DNA of 64,000 nt from CBDFKS01 sp965248905 (GTDB lineage: Bacteria; Chloroflexota; Dehalococcoidia; Lucifugimonadales; JAGWBF01). Made by a program: the position numbers and the translations under genes. Numbering within the stretch: position 1 is the first letter of the stretch; every line of letters begins with the position of its first letter. The stretch lies in contig CBDFKS010000007.1 of assembly GCA_965248905.1 (NCBI GenBank), forward strand, positions 1,922,001-1,986,000. The letters are read 5' to 3'. The notes beneath the pieces were generated by a model, which saw nothing but the letters and a program-made list of their open reading frames with translations, was not told where the DNA came from and made no database searches. Below are positions 1 through 8,660 of the stretch, piece after piece.

Positions 1-531
1 GTGAATAGTAGATTGGAGCGATTTATCTTTAGGGACGTGAATAAAAGCTCCATCGCCGAGAAAAGCGGTATTCAAGGCGACGAAAGCGTCGTCTTCGAAG
101 GCTGCCACAGTAGCGAGATGTCTCTGAGCCAGGTCTTCATCCAACGAGATCCCATTGGCCAGGGTCGACACACGGGAACCGTTGGCCGACGTAGGAGCAT
201 TGGAGAGGGCTGCACTGTAGCGGCCGTTCACGAAGATTAGATTGATCCAGCCTTCATCCCATGGCGCGATCTGTTTGACCTGGTCCAGCTCTAGCTCGTC
301 TGCGACCGGCTCTGATGAATACTGAAAGAGGTCGTTAGCTATTGGAACTACACTGGTGTACTTCCACTTCTCGTTACCCCGGCGGGCCGTCGGAAAGCCT
401 AACTCGGCAAAGCGAGACCAGGCTTGATGGCGAATATCGTTAATCCATTTAGGAGAGCCTGGCTCGTGTCTTTGCTGAAAGGCCTGGAAGTCTGATAGAT
501 ACCTATCTTTCTCCGCCAGGGCTTGTGTCAT
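1..531 (-). CDS. sufD: SufD, Fe-S cluster assembly scaffold component (N-terminal part, runs off the window)
   Basis: Third gene of the suf operon. The 177 codons from an ATG at 529-531 stay open to the window edge, so the C-terminal half is missing. The translation has the SufD opening (a helix followed by GFPTARRGNEKWKYTS) and later the DDAFVALNTAF segment of the SufB/SufD family. SufD pairs with SufB in the SufBC2D complex, which builds Fe-S clusters in the cytosol using SufC ATPase. It lies 157 bases downstream of sufC on the same strand; that gap holds a short dispersed-repeat-like sequence. Confidence 0.9.
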   Translation of the reverse strand, partial: MTQALAEKDRYLSDFQAFQQRHEPGSPKWINDIRHQAWSRFAELGFPTARRGNEKWKYTSVVPIANDLFQYSSEPVADELELDQVKQIAPWDEGWINLIFVNGRYSAALSNAPTSANGSRVSTLANGISLDEDLAQRHLATVAAFEDDAFVALNTAFLGDGAFIHVPKDKSLQSTIH

Positions 532-574
532 ATTGCTGTTGTACCCTCCTACGGGTCGCCCAATCCGGTTCTAG

Positions 575-655
575 ATCCTTCGACAAGCTCAGGATGAGTG
601 GACGTCTTGAATCCGATCGTGGTGGGCCTGTCGAACCATAAGTCCGTCCTATGAC
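575..655. repeat. Probable dispersed palindromic repeat between sufC and sufD
   Basis: Contains CTTCGACAAGCTCAGGATGA followed about 45 bases later by CCTGTCGAACC, an imperfect inverted arrangement. This wording is typical of REP-like intergenic repeats scattered in many Chloroflexota genomes. A related sequence occurs at 61045-61145. It could fold in the suf transcript. The assignment as a dispersed repeat rests on recalled resemblance. Confidence 0.4.
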
Positions 656-688
656 CGTTTTAACATAGATAGCGCTTGTAAAACACCA

Positions 689-1492
689 CTAGCCGGCAGC
701 CTGTGCACCGCTCTCTACGGTCTCTTTGATCCACTCGTAGCCCTTCTCTTCAAGCTCCAGGGCTAGCTCACGTCCACCAGAACGGACGATGCGCCCATCC
801 AGTAGAACATGGACAAAGTCTGGGGTTATATAGTTGAGAATGCGCTGATAGTGGGTCACAACCACCATGGCTTTCGATGGCCCTCGTAGCTGATTCACAC
901 CGCTGGCGACTATCCTCAGTGCGTCTATATCCAGCCCCGAGTCTGTCTCATCCAGGATTGCCAGCTTGGGGTCCAGGATTGCCATCTGGAGTATCTCGTT
1001 GCGTTTCTTTTCGCCGCCGGAAAACCCTTCATTGACCGACCTCTTGGTCAGGTCAGGATCGATCTCCACCACCTGCATCTTTTCTTTCAGCAGCTTGTCG
1101 AAGCCACGGATGCTCATCGCTTCCTCTCCGCGATGGACCCTGACGGCATCCACGGCGGCTTTAAGGAACTGCCAGCTACGGACACCCGGTAGCTCTATAG
1201 GATACTGAAAGGCGAGGAAGATGCCTTCGCGAGCTCGGAACTCCGGCTCCATCTCCAGCAAGTTCTTACCTTCGTAGAGGAGGTCTCCCTGGGTTACCGT
1301 ATACTCCGGCCGGCCGGCCAGCACGTTGGCAAAGGTACTTTTGCCGGAGCCGTTGGGACCCATGATGGCGTGTACCTCGCCGGCATTCACCGTGAGGTCT
1401 ACACCATTCAGTATTTCAACATCTCCGATGGATGCGTGGAGATTACGTACTACGAGCATTGGATGGCTGTTTCCATTGACGGTGTCGCCCAT
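689..1492 (-). CDS. sufC: SufC, Fe-S assembly ABC-type ATPase
   Basis: Soluble ABC ATPase of the SufBCD scaffold (267 aa). Walker A GPNGSGKST lies near residues 45-53, the Q-loop FQYP near 95-98, the signature FSGGEKKR near 157-164, and Walker B with the D-loop (LAILDETDSGLD) near 177-188. FSGGEKKR and DETDSGLD are the SufC-specific forms. The start codon follows directly after the sufB stop, implying translational coupling. An internal Met at residue 12 is an alternative start. All ATPase motifs are intact. Confidence 0.96.
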   Translation of the reverse strand: MGDTVNGNSHPMLVVRNLHASIGDVEILNGVDLTVNAGEVHAIMGPNGSGKSTFANVLAGRPEYTVTQGDLLYEGKNLLEMEPEFRAREGIFLAFQYPIELPGVRSWQFLKAAVDAVRVHRGEEAMSIRGFDKLLKEKMQVVEIDPDLTKRSVNEGFSGGEKKRNEILQMAILDPKLAILDETDSGLDIDALRIVASGVNQLRGPSKAMVVVTHYQRILNYITPDFVHVLLDGRIVRSGGRELALELEEKGYEWIKETVESGAQAAG

Positions 1493-2953
1493 TTACCCGA
1501 CGGCGCCTTCCAGGCTCACCTTGAGGAGCTGAGAGGCCTCGGCGGCGAACTCGAAAGGTAGCTCCTTGAAGACTGTCTTACAGAAGCCGTTGATGATCAT
1601 GTGATGAGCGTCCTCAGTCGAGATGCCTCGCTGCTGCAGATAGAAGAGCTGGTCGTCGCTCACCTTTGAGGTTGTGGCTTCGTGCTCCATGCGGGCAGTG
1701 GGATTGCGCACCTCGATATAGGGCACCGTGTGAGCGCCACACTGGTCACCTATGAGCAAGGAGTCGCACTGAGTGAAGTTTCTAGAACCGGCAGCCGACG
1801 GCATAATCTTGACCAGTCCTCGATAGGTCCCATTGCCGTGGCCAGCGGATATCCCTTTGGCGATTATGGTGCTCTTCGTGTTCTTACCGCTGTGAATCAT
1901 CTTGGTGCCTGTATCAGCCTGCTGATAGTTGTTCACCAGCGCCACAGAGTAGAACTCTCCCACCGAGTTGTCTCCCTGGAGGAGCACACTGGGGTACTTC
2001 CAGGTGATGGCCGAGCCCGTCTCCACCTGAGTCCAGGATATCTTGGAATTGTTGCCTTGGGCTTTTCCTCGCTTGGTCACGAAGTTGTAGACGCCGCCCT
2101 TGCCTTCCTTGTCGCCCGGGAACCAGTTTTGCAGCGTCGAGTATTTGATCTCCGCGTTGTCCAGAGCAACCAGTTCAACAACGGCAGCATGCAACTGATT
2201 GGTCTTGCGGCTGGGCGCGGTGCATCCCTCCAGGTAGCTCACGTAGCTGCCTTCTTCAGCGATGATAAGGGTGCGCTCGAACTGGCCCGAGTCTGCCTGG
2301 TTGATACGGAAATAGGTCATCAACTCCATGGGACAACGCACCCCTTTGGGTATGTATGCAAAGGAGCCGTCGCTAAAGACGGCGGAGTTGAGGGTGGCAT
2401 AGAAGTTATCACTGTACGGAACTACTGAGCCGAGGTATTTCTTCACCAGGTCCGGGTGTTTCTGAATCGCTTCCGAGAAGGAACAGAAGATAACTCCGTG
2501 CTTATCCAGGGCCTCTTTGTAGGTAGTGGCCACTGAAACGCTATCCAGGACCGCGTCCACCGCCACTCCAGACAGCTTTTTTTGCTCCTCGATGGGGATC
2601 CCCAGCTTGTTGAATGCGGCCACCAGCTCAGGATCGACCTCGTCCAAACTCTCGGGGCCCTTAGCCTTGGAGGTGGGAGCAGCGTAGTATATGATATCCT
2701 GGTAATCGATGGCAGGATGATGTACGTTAGCCCACTTGGGCTCTTCCTGGTTCAACTTAATCCAGTGGCGGTAGGCTTTGAGCCTCCATTCCAACATCCA
2801 GTCTGGCTCACCCTTCTTGGCGGAGATAAAGCGTACTGTGTCCTCGCTTAGACCCTTGGGGGCTACGTCCGACTCTATGTCGATGGTAAAACCCCACTTA
2901 TATTCCGAGTCCTGAAGGCCCCCATCTCGTGATATCACTCTTGTTGAGGTCAT
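1493..2953 (-). CDS. sufB: SufB, Fe-S cluster assembly scaffold protein
   Basis: First gene of the sufBCD operon (486 aa, full length for the family). It retains the conserved segments YIPKGVRCPMEL, SYLEGCTAP and FTQCDSLLIGDQCGAHTVPY, the last containing the Cys region used for nascent cluster assembly. The FAD/SufC-contacting beta-helix core follows the usual order. No isc genes or SufE/SufS are seen here; the sulfur donor must lie beyond the window. A strong promoter and a palindrome sit just upstream. Confidence 0.97.
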   Translation of the reverse strand: MTSTRVISRDGGLQDSEYKWGFTIDIESDVAPKGLSEDTVRFISAKKGEPDWMLEWRLKAYRHWIKLNQEEPKWANVHHPAIDYQDIIYYAAPTSKAKGPESLDEVDPELVAAFNKLGIPIEEQKKLSGVAVDAVLDSVSVATTYKEALDKHGVIFCSFSEAIQKHPDLVKKYLGSVVPYSDNFYATLNSAVFSDGSFAYIPKGVRCPMELMTYFRINQADSGQFERTLIIAEEGSYVSYLEGCTAPSRKTNQLHAAVVELVALDNAEIKYSTLQNWFPGDKEGKGGVYNFVTKRGKAQGNNSKISWTQVETGSAITWKYPSVLLQGDNSVGEFYSVALVNNYQQADTGTKMIHSGKNTKSTIIAKGISAGHGNGTYRGLVKIMPSAAGSRNFTQCDSLLIGDQCGAHTVPYIEVRNPTARMEHEATTSKVSDDQLFYLQQRGISTEDAHHMIINGFCKTVFKELPFEFAAEASQLLKVSLEGAVG

Positions 2954-2985
2954 AATGTAAGTCGTTTTCCTTAGTCGCTATTGTC

Positions 2986-2998
2986 GACCTGTTAGGTC
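2986..2998. promoter_or_regulatory. Palindromic operator candidate at the suf transcription start
   Basis: GACCT-GTT-AGGTC is a perfect 5-bp inverted repeat with a 3-base centre. It covers roughly +1 to +13 of the predicted suf transcript. The position suits a repressor that blocks initiation, such as an Fe-S-sensing IscR or SufR type regulator. The motif is not the CAAC-N6-GTTG box of cyanobacterial SufR, so the regulator is unknown. Confidence 0.5.
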
Positions 2999-3005
2999 AG
3001 GAATT

Positions 3006-3034
3006 AGTATAACTCCAGGATACCACCCTGTCAA
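3006..3034 (-). promoter_or_regulatory. Sigma-70-type promoter of the suf operon
   Basis: On the minus strand TTGACA (3029-3034) is separated by exactly 17 bases from TATACT (3006-3011), about 50 bases upstream of the sufB ATG. Five of six -10 bases and all six -35 bases match consensus. Transcription should start near 2999, directly on the palindrome at 2986-2998. Confidence 0.85.
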
Positions 3035-3216
3035 TGAAAATGCCTTAGCTTTCTTCTCATAACCCGTATCACTAAGGCACTCCTAACGGCCGCCCTCACC
3101 CTGCTCCAAAGTGCCGCCTCTCGAGTACCTAGGGAACCACTGGCCACGCTGGAAGTTGTAGGTAGCTCCTATTACAATGGCGGAGTTGTAGCCCTGTAAC
3201 CACAGGAGGTAAAGTG

Positions 3217-4203
3217 ATGCCCAAACCCAAGGTATTCGTGACTAGAAGGATGGACTCGGACGCTCTGGACTTAATAGACGCCGAGACAGAGATGGAAGTG
3301 TGGCCTGAAGAGCACCCACCCTCTCCAGCGATCTTGAAGGAGAAAGTGGGAGATATAGAGGGCCTCCTTACCAACATCATGGACCGCGTAGACGGTGTTC
3401 TTTTGGACGCGGCTCCTCGACTTAAAGTAGTCAGCCAGGTGGCTGTGGGCGTGGACAACGTAGACGTGGCCTCGGCCACTCGTCGAGGCATACCCTTGGG
3501 CTATACCCCTGGAGTGCTATCGAAAGCCACGGCGGACCTGGCATTCGCCTTACTGATGGCGGCGGCCAGGCGGGTGGTGGAGAGCGACCGCTGGGTCAGG
3601 GAAGGCAACTGGAGGCTGGCATTTCATCCCCTGTACTGGCTTGGCGCGGACATCAGCGAGGCTACCATCGGCATCATCGGCTTGGGCAGCATCGGGCTGG
3701 AGATGGCCAAACGAGCCCTGGGCTTCGACATGAAGGTGCTTTACTACTCCCGTACCAGAAAGGAGAGCGAGGAGGCTCGTTACGGATTCGTCTACGTCGA
3801 TCTGGCAACGCTGCTCAGGGAGTCAGACTTCGTCAGCCTTCACTGTCCACTGACGCCCGAAACCCGCCACTTCATAGGAGAGAAGGAGCTGGCGGCCATG
3901 AAGTCCACCAGCATTTTGATTAACGCATCCCGAGGGCCCTTGGTGGATCCCAAGTCTCTATATAGTGCCCTAAAAGAAGGCCGGATTGCGGCGGCCGCCC
4001 TGGATGTCACCGAACCCGAGCCCATATCTGCCGACGACCCTCTACTCTCTTTGGATAACGTGATAGTAACGCCTCACGTAGGGAGCGCTGGGATAAGGTC
4101 ACGGAAAAGCATGTGCATGCTTGCTGCCAGAAACCTTCTGGCCGGACTGAAGGGGGAGAGTCTGGTCCACTGTTATAACCCCGAGGTGTATGAAGAGCGG
4201 TGA
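3217..4203 (+). CDS. D-2-hydroxyacid dehydrogenase (glyoxylate/hydroxypyruvate reductase or phosphoglycerate dehydrogenase-like)
   Basis: NAD(P)-dependent oxidoreductase of the D-isomer-specific 2-hydroxyacid dehydrogenase family (about 328 aa). The Rossmann motif IIGLGSIGLEMAKR lies near residue 150. The catalytic triad is carried by INASRGPLVD (Arg), DVTEPEP (Glu) and VTPHVGSAG (His). There is no C-terminal ACT/ASB domain, so it is shorter than SerA; glyoxylate, hydroxypyruvate or gluconate-type substrates are more likely. AGGAGGT at 3204-3210 is 6 bases from the ATG at 3217 and favours it over the GTG at 3214. It is convergent with thiD. Confidence 0.88.
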   Translation: MPKPKVFVTRRMDSDALDLIDAETEMEVWPEEHPPSPAILKEKVGDIEGLLTNIMDRVDGVLLDAAPRLKVVSQVAVGVDNVDVASATRRGIPLGYTPGVLSKATADLAFALLMAAARRVVESDRWVREGNWRLAFHPLYWLGADISEATIGIIGLGSIGLEMAKRALGFDMKVLYYSRTRKESEEARYGFVYVDLATLLRESDFVSLHCPLTPETRHFIGEKELAAMKSTSILINASRGPLVDPKSLYSALKEGRIAAAALDVTEPEPISADDPLLSLDNVIVTPHVGSAGIRSRKSMCMLAARNLLAGLKGESLVHCYNPEVYEER

Positions 4204-4208
4204 GTCCG

Positions 4209-5012
4209 TTATCCCCATAGCTTGTGGAAGTGGTTGAGGGGGCCGTGGCCCTGTCCTACCGAGAAGGAGTGCCTGATAGCCTCGGTCACGTACTCCTTGG
4301 CAGCGGCAACAGCTTCCAATACGTCCATACCCTTGGCTAAACCGGCCGCTATGGCCGAGGCGAAGGTGCAACCAGTGCCGTGGGTGTTCCTGGTCTCGAT
4401 GCGCACCGCACCGAACTCGCGGAATTCTCGGCCGTCGTAGAACAGGTCCACCGGCGGCCCGGAGAGATGCCCTCCTTTGACAACCACTGCCTTAGCTCCC
4501 ATGTTAAGGATGTTCTGGGCAGCCCGGCGGACATCCTCCGCTGAGCTTATTGTCATGGTGGCAAGGGTCTCGGCTTCGGGAATATTGGGTGTGACCACGG
4601 TGGCTATCGGTAACAGACTTCGGCGTAAGGAGTCCACGGCATTTTCTCTCAGTAGACGGTCTCCACTTTTGGCTACCATCACCGGGTCGACCACCACACG
4701 GTCCACTCGGAAATGGTTTAGCTCTCTGGCGACAGTCTCTATTATCTCGCCACTGGAGAGCATGCCGGTCTTCACTGCGTTGGCACCGATGTCTGACATT
4801 ACCGCCTCTATCTGAGCCGCCACGATATCCACCGGCACCTCATGAACGGCGGTCACGCTCACAGTGTTCTGAGCGGTTATAGCAGTGAGCACCGAGGAGC
4901 CATAGACCCCCAAGGCCGCGAATGTCTTCAGATCGGCCTGAATGCCGGCTCCTCCCCCGGAGTCGGAACCGGCAATGGTCAACGCCTTGGGGACCGCGCT
5001 CACTGCGGCCAA
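4209..5012 (-). CDS. thiD: ThiD, hydroxymethylpyrimidine/phosphomethylpyrimidine kinase
   Basis: Ribokinase-fold kinase (267 aa) that phosphorylates HMP and then HMP-P to HMP-PP for thiamin synthesis. The N-terminus carries IAGSDSGGGAGIQADLKT, the substrate pocket. VVDPVMVAKSGDRLL and the anion-hole/catalytic NTHGTGCTFASAIA are intact. It is the last gene of the TPP-riboswitch operon and overlaps the end of tenA by 13 bases, so the two are probably translationally coupled. No ThiE domain is fused. Confidence 0.95.
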   Translation of the reverse strand: MAAVSAVPKALTIAGSDSGGGAGIQADLKTFAALGVYGSSVLTAITAQNTVSVTAVHEVPVDIVAAQIEAVMSDIGANAVKTGMLSSGEIIETVARELNHFRVDRVVVDPVMVAKSGDRLLRENAVDSLRRSLLPIATVVTPNIPEAETLATMTISSAEDVRRAAQNILNMGAKAVVVKGGHLSGPPVDLFYDGREFREFGAVRIETRNTHGTGCTFASAIAAGLAKGMDVLEAVAAAKEYVTEAIRHSFSVGQGHGPLNHFHKLWG

Positions 5013-5656
5013 CTCTCCCCCGTATAGGCCATCTCCCAGAAGAGATATTCATAGCGTAGTGTGGTGAGGAAAATCTCCTTTAGTCTGGGCACATTTGGTA
5101 CCGTCGCTGTATCCAGCACACTTCGCATCCAGGTCACGAAGTCGTCTAGCTCCTTGCCTGCATGAATGTCGATCCAAGCCTGGTAGTACATGTCTTGAGG
5201 ATGCTTGCCCTCAGAAGCGAGTTGCTTGCCCCATTCCAGGTAGGGCCACTCTATGCCCAGCAGAACAGTGATTATCTCCAGGAAGGTTCCTTCGCTTGCC
5301 ACCCGTCTCAGAAAACTGCTGTAGGCAAAGGTAGTGGGCAGGTGTTGGAGGACGGCTATCTCATCTTGGGATAGACCTACGTCCTTGAAATACTCCTGAA
5401 ACAGCCCCTCTTCACCTTGTAATGCCAGGTGAATGAACGCCGCAAGGGGGCGAGCAGCGGAAAAGTTGGGCGCCTTGACCACGCCGCTGCACATCAAGGC
5501 GATCCAGTCCTTCAGGAACAGGTGGTCCTGCTGGAAATAGACGTGGAACTTCTGTTGAGGCAACGTGCCATCACCCATCCCAACAACAAAGGGGTGGGAA
5601 ATGGTCTTCTCCCACAACGGGCCGACGCTCTGCCGGAGGTCTTCAGGTAAACTCAT
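5000..5656 (-). CDS. tenA: TenA-family aminopyrimidine aminohydrolase (thiaminase II)
   Basis: All-helical TenA protein of usual size (218 aa). In salvage it releases ammonia from aminomethyl-pyrimidine to give HMP, the ThiD substrate. Landmarks are FHVYFQQDHLFLKDW, the hydrophobic helix LLGIEWPYLEWGKQL and the C-terminal region DIHAGKELDDFV. Where Bacillus TenA has its nucleophilic Cys (LLPCxW), this protein reads LLGIEW. It therefore looks like the Cys-less TenA_E-type clade, whose exact activity is less settled. Sandwiched between thiY and thiD in the riboswitch operon. Confidence 0.88.
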   Translation of the reverse strand: MSLPEDLRQSVGPLWEKTISHPFVVGMGDGTLPQQKFHVYFQQDHLFLKDWIALMCSGVVKAPNFSAARPLAAFIHLALQGEEGLFQEYFKDVGLSQDEIAVLQHLPTTFAYSSFLRRVASEGTFLEIITVLLGIEWPYLEWGKQLASEGKHPQDMYYQAWIDIHAGKELDDFVTWMRSVLDTATVPNVPRLKEIFLTTLRYEYLFWEMAYTGESWPQ

Positions 5657-5700
5657 GCTGCACCTAGTTCAAACCCTGGATTTCCTGAATCATAAGAACG

Positions 5701-6750
5701 CTATTCGACGGCTTCTACGAACTCGTTTGTAAATGCCTCATTCCCGTCAACCGGGTCCTGTACCAACCCGTTTTCATGCAGCCAGCCGGCGAAGTCCGTC
5801 CACTTCTCCTGGGTCTGCCAGCCCACTGGGAGCCCGTTCTTCCAAAGGGGTGCGATCACCTGTATCCCAGGCCGCTCAATTGCCTCGTCAACCTCTTCGT
5901 TGGTACCTTTCAACAGGACTTGGATGGCCGTATCCGGGTCTGCGGCCGCGTCCTGATAGCCTCGGACCACGGCTCGCACGAACCGTTGTACTAAGTCGGG
6001 TTTTTCCGACAGCATCTTCTCACTGGCTACCATTACCAGTTCGTAATAGTCGGGAACACCCCATTCCTCCATTCTCATGACATGGACTGGATGGCCTTCG
6101 TTCTCCATCAGGATGGACTCGTGGCTGAAGTAGCAGCCGACGCAGGCGTCGACCGTCCCATTTATGAGCACCGCCGCCAGATCGAAACCCACGTTGACCA
6201 GCTCCACTTCGTCGAGACCGCCTTCCACTCCGTCATGTTTGAGCATAGTATCCAGAAGGGGCTCGTTAGTCGGGATACCAGGGTAGCCGACTTTCTTCCC
6301 CACCAGGTCACGGGGTCTGGTGATCCCCGAGGACTTCAGGACCTGTACCGAGTTAAGGGGGTGCTGGACAAGGCCCACGATGGACACCACGGGCACTCCT
6401 TGCGACCGGGCGATTAGCACGTCCGGTTGATAGTTGATGCCGAAGTCATCGGCCCCCGCCGCCACAGTTTGATTAACGGTAGAGGGGTCGACAGGTGTAT
6501 ACATCTCCACCTCTAGGTTCTCTTCGGCGAAGTACCCCCGCTCCTGCGCCATGTAGAGCCCGGCATGATTGGCATTGGGATACCAATCCAGTGCCAGCCT
6601 CACTTTGACCTGCTCGACAGGTGTGCGCACACCGGCAATGGACTGTTGTCCGGAAGTCGGCGTGTCCGTCGCATCACCGCCACAAGCAACAATCACGATA
6701 ATCAATAGGGGGAACAATACCGCAAGGAACACCTTAAGTCTCTGAAACAT
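5701..6750 (-). CDS. thiY: ThiY-like substrate-binding lipoprotein of the thiamin-precursor ABC transporter
   Basis: NMT1/THI5-like periplasmic-type binding protein (349 aa), predicted to capture formylaminopyrimidine or HMP. The N-terminus is a lipoprotein signal: basic MFQRLK, a hydrophobic core, then a lipobox ending IVAC, with the Cys near residue 23. LALDWYPNANHAGLY is the diagnostic THI5-like pyrimidine-binding segment. It is transcribed with the permease (thiX) and ATPase (thiZ), 29 bases after thiX. Confidence 0.92.
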   Translation of the reverse strand: MFQRLKVFLAVLFPLLIIVIVACGGDATDTPTSGQQSIAGVRTPVEQVKVRLALDWYPNANHAGLYMAQERGYFAEENLEVEMYTPVDPSTVNQTVAAGADDFGINYQPDVLIARSQGVPVVSIVGLVQHPLNSVQVLKSSGITRPRDLVGKKVGYPGIPTNEPLLDTMLKHDGVEGGLDEVELVNVGFDLAAVLINGTVDACVGCYFSHESILMENEGHPVHVMRMEEWGVPDYYELVMVASEKMLSEKPDLVQRFVRAVVRGYQDAAADPDTAIQVLLKGTNEEVDEAIERPGIQVIAPLWKNGLPVGWQTQEKWTDFAGWLHENGLVQDPVDGNEAFTNEFVEAVE

Positions 6751-6779
6751 CCATTAACCTCCGTGACTAGTAATGGTGG

Positions 6780-7649
6780 TTATACCTCACGCAGAGCGCG
6801 CTGACGCCTCTGATTGTGATACCAAGGCAAGAGAATACGTTCCAACGCCACGGCTATAAGGAACAAAACTATCCCCATCAGCACCAACAAAACGGTGGAT
6901 GCATAAACCCTCTCGCTGAGGAACTGGGACTGGGACCTGATGGCCAGGTACCCGAGCCCCTGACTGGAACCCACCCACTCTCCTACCACCGCGCCGGTCA
7001 CGCTCAAGGGCAACGCCACTTTTATGCCCGAAAACATAAAGGGCAGACAGGTCGGTATCTGGGCCTTTATAAACACCTGCCATCGATTCGCTCCCAAGGT
7101 ACGCAATAGATTTATGGTGTCCGCATCAGCCGCCTTTAGACCGTCTACGGTGTTCACCACGATGGGGAAAAAGGAGATGAGGGCTACGACCACTACTTTG
7201 TGCTGCATTCCATAGCCAACCCATATGAGAAGCAGCAGAGCTATCACGATCAACGGCGTGGTTTGGGAGGCGATCACCGGTGGATAGATAACGCGCTCGA
7301 GGGTCGGCGACAAGCTGATCAGGAACGCTAGAAGAACGCCGCCGGTGAAAGCTATGGCGAATCCGATCAATACTTCCTGTAAGGTTACCCACGTATGATC
7401 GAGGAGCAGGCTCCTGCTGTCCCATAACTCACCTCCTATGGCAGAGGGAGCTGGAAGCTTCCAATGAGGAATGTCGTTGATCGCTACGACTCCCTCCCAG
7501 ATGCCGATACCAGCGATAATGATAAGCACCGCGGGGGACCAGCGAACAAGCGCTGACGGGACTCCATGGCTACCATAGAACCTCAAAAGTTTTGGTTTAT
7601 TGGACTTCGCGTCCTCTGATGACCCTCTTTCAGATAGTGTCATCGCCAC
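6780..7649 (-). CDS. thiX: ThiX-like ABC transporter permease
   Basis: Inner-membrane permease of the BPD_transp_1 / SsuC-TauC type (289 aa) with about six hydrophobic segments. The EAA-like loop appears as LLRTLGANRWQVFIKAQIP, which contacts the ATPase. Its start overlaps the thiZ stop by 10 bases. With ThiY and ThiZ it should import degraded-thiamin pyrimidines. Confidence 0.93.
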   Translation of the reverse strand: MAMTLSERGSSEDAKSNKPKLLRFYGSHGVPSALVRWSPAVLIIIAGIGIWEGVVAINDIPHWKLPAPSAIGGELWDSRSLLLDHTWVTLQEVLIGFAIAFTGGVLLAFLISLSPTLERVIYPPVIASQTTPLIVIALLLLIWVGYGMQHKVVVVALISFFPIVVNTVDGLKAADADTINLLRTLGANRWQVFIKAQIPTCLPFMFSGIKVALPLSVTGAVVGEWVGSSQGLGYLAIRSQSQFLSERVYASTVLLVLMGIVLFLIAVALERILLPWYHNQRRQRALREV

Positions 7650-8437
7650 GATTCCTCCCCGACACGAAGGTTCTCCTCTCGTAATACCTCCACCATGGTT
7701 GCCTTGAGCTCAACGAAGGGCCCCTCAGTGACCATTTGGTAGTAGCGGGGGCGTGGCAGCGTGACTTCTATGACCATCCTCACTCGCCCGGGCCTGGCCG
7801 TGAGCACGTAAATCCGATCGGAGAGGAGTAGTGCTTCGTCGACGTCGTGAGTCACGAGAATAATGGTCTTTCCCAGCGAGTCCCATAGATCCATAAGCCA
7901 TTCTTGCATTCGCGTCCTGGTCAGAGCGTCCAGGGCGCCAAAGGGTTCATCCAGCAGCATCAGGTCCCGACTCACCAGGACGGTGCGCAGGAAGGCTGCC
8001 CGCTGCCGCATTCCTCCTGACAAAGCATATGGATACTCGTTCTCGAAGCCCCGTAAGCCGAATACGTCCAACAGCTCCATGGCCCGCTCCCTGGCATCAC
8101 GGCGCGACATGCCATGAATCTCCAGTCCCAGGATGGCGTTATCCAGCACACTGCGCCATGGCAGTAGCAGGTCTTTCTGCTGCATGTATCCCACAAGCCC
8201 GAGACGATGATGAGCGGTAGTGCCGTCGAGCTCGACTGAGCCTGTATCGGGCTGCTCCAGGCCGGCGATTGTGTTGAGCAAGGTACTCTTGCCGCAGCCG
8301 CTTGGCCCTATGACACTTACAAATTCTCCTTTGGTAGCGTAGAAGTCGACTCCGTCCAGCACGGGGATTCGCCTTCCATTCATGCCGAAGGACTTGTGTA
8401 TGTCATGAAGCCGAATTTTTACTGTTGGATCAAGCAT
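7640..8437 (-). CDS. thiZ: ThiZ-like ABC transporter ATPase
   Basis: Nitrate/sulfonate/taurine-class ABC ATPase (265 aa). Walker A GPSGCGKST is near residue 43, signature ALSGGMRQRAA near 142, Walker B LMLLDEPFGALD near 160 and the H-loop VTHDVDEALLLSD near 196. It is the first gene after the TPP riboswitch and attenuator. The ATG at 8437 lies only 14 bases after the attenuator hairpin, and its ribosome-binding site is weak. Expression therefore probably depends on readthrough at low TPP. Confidence 0.94.
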   Translation of the reverse strand: MLDPTVKIRLHDIHKSFGMNGRRIPVLDGVDFYATKGEFVSVIGPSGCGKSTLLNTIAGLEQPDTGSVELDGTTAHHRLGLVGYMQQKDLLLPWRSVLDNAILGLEIHGMSRRDARERAMELLDVFGLRGFENEYPYALSGGMRQRAAFLRTVLVSRDLMLLDEPFGALDALTRTRMQEWLMDLWDSLGKTIILVTHDVDEALLLSDRIYVLTARPGRVRMVIEVTLPRPRYYQMVTEGPFVELKATMVEVLREENLRVGEESWR

Positions 8438-8451
8438 GAACTTAAAAATAC

Positions 8452-8481
8452 AAAGACCGCCAGTCTGTTGTGGCGGCCTTT
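8452..8481 (-). terminator. Attenuator hairpin of the thi operon
   Basis: On the minus strand AAAGGCCGCCA and TGGCGGTCTTT form an 11-bp stem with one G-U pair around an 8-base loop, followed by TGTATTTTTAAG. It lies between the riboswitch core and thiZ, as expected for an intrinsic terminator controlled by TPP. Confidence 0.85.
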
Positions 8482-8505
8482 CGCAATAAGCACATATCTA
8501 TGGAC

Positions 8506-8609
8506 GCCAATTCCCTACGCTGGCATTACCCAGATCAGGTTCGCAAGGATCGGCGACATTTTCGGGTCGCCCTCTCAGGCTGGCTTAACCAAGCTCCCCT
8601 ACGGGCCTA
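8506..8609 (-). ncRNA. TPP (THI-box) riboswitch
   Basis: On the minus strand the RNA contains the pyrimidine-sensing CTGAGAGG and the pyrophosphate-sensing AACCTGATCTGGGTAATGCC followed by AGCGTAGGGAA. These are the two most conserved THI-box segments, in correct order and spacing. The variable P3a arm is GGCGACCCGAAAATGTCGCC. TPP binding should favour the terminator at 8452-8481 and shut off thiZXY-tenA-thiD. Confidence 0.95.
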
Positions 8610-8630
8610 GATGTATTCTGTTTGGTTGAG

Positions 8631-8660
8631 ATTATAGGTTTCCAACGTTGGGCCTGTCAA
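8631..8660 (-). promoter_or_regulatory. Consensus promoter of the thi operon
   Basis: TTGACA (8655-8660) and TATAAT (8631-8636) on the minus strand both match consensus, with an 18-base spacer. The whole promoter sits inside the last codons of the upstream glycosylase gene, whose stop lies in the -10 box. The start of the RNA falls about 15 bases before the riboswitch. Confidence 0.85.

Noticed and set aside
1..240. Open frame on the plus strand at the left edge
   Set aside because: It is antisense to sufD, whose protein is clearly conserved; no family resemblance.
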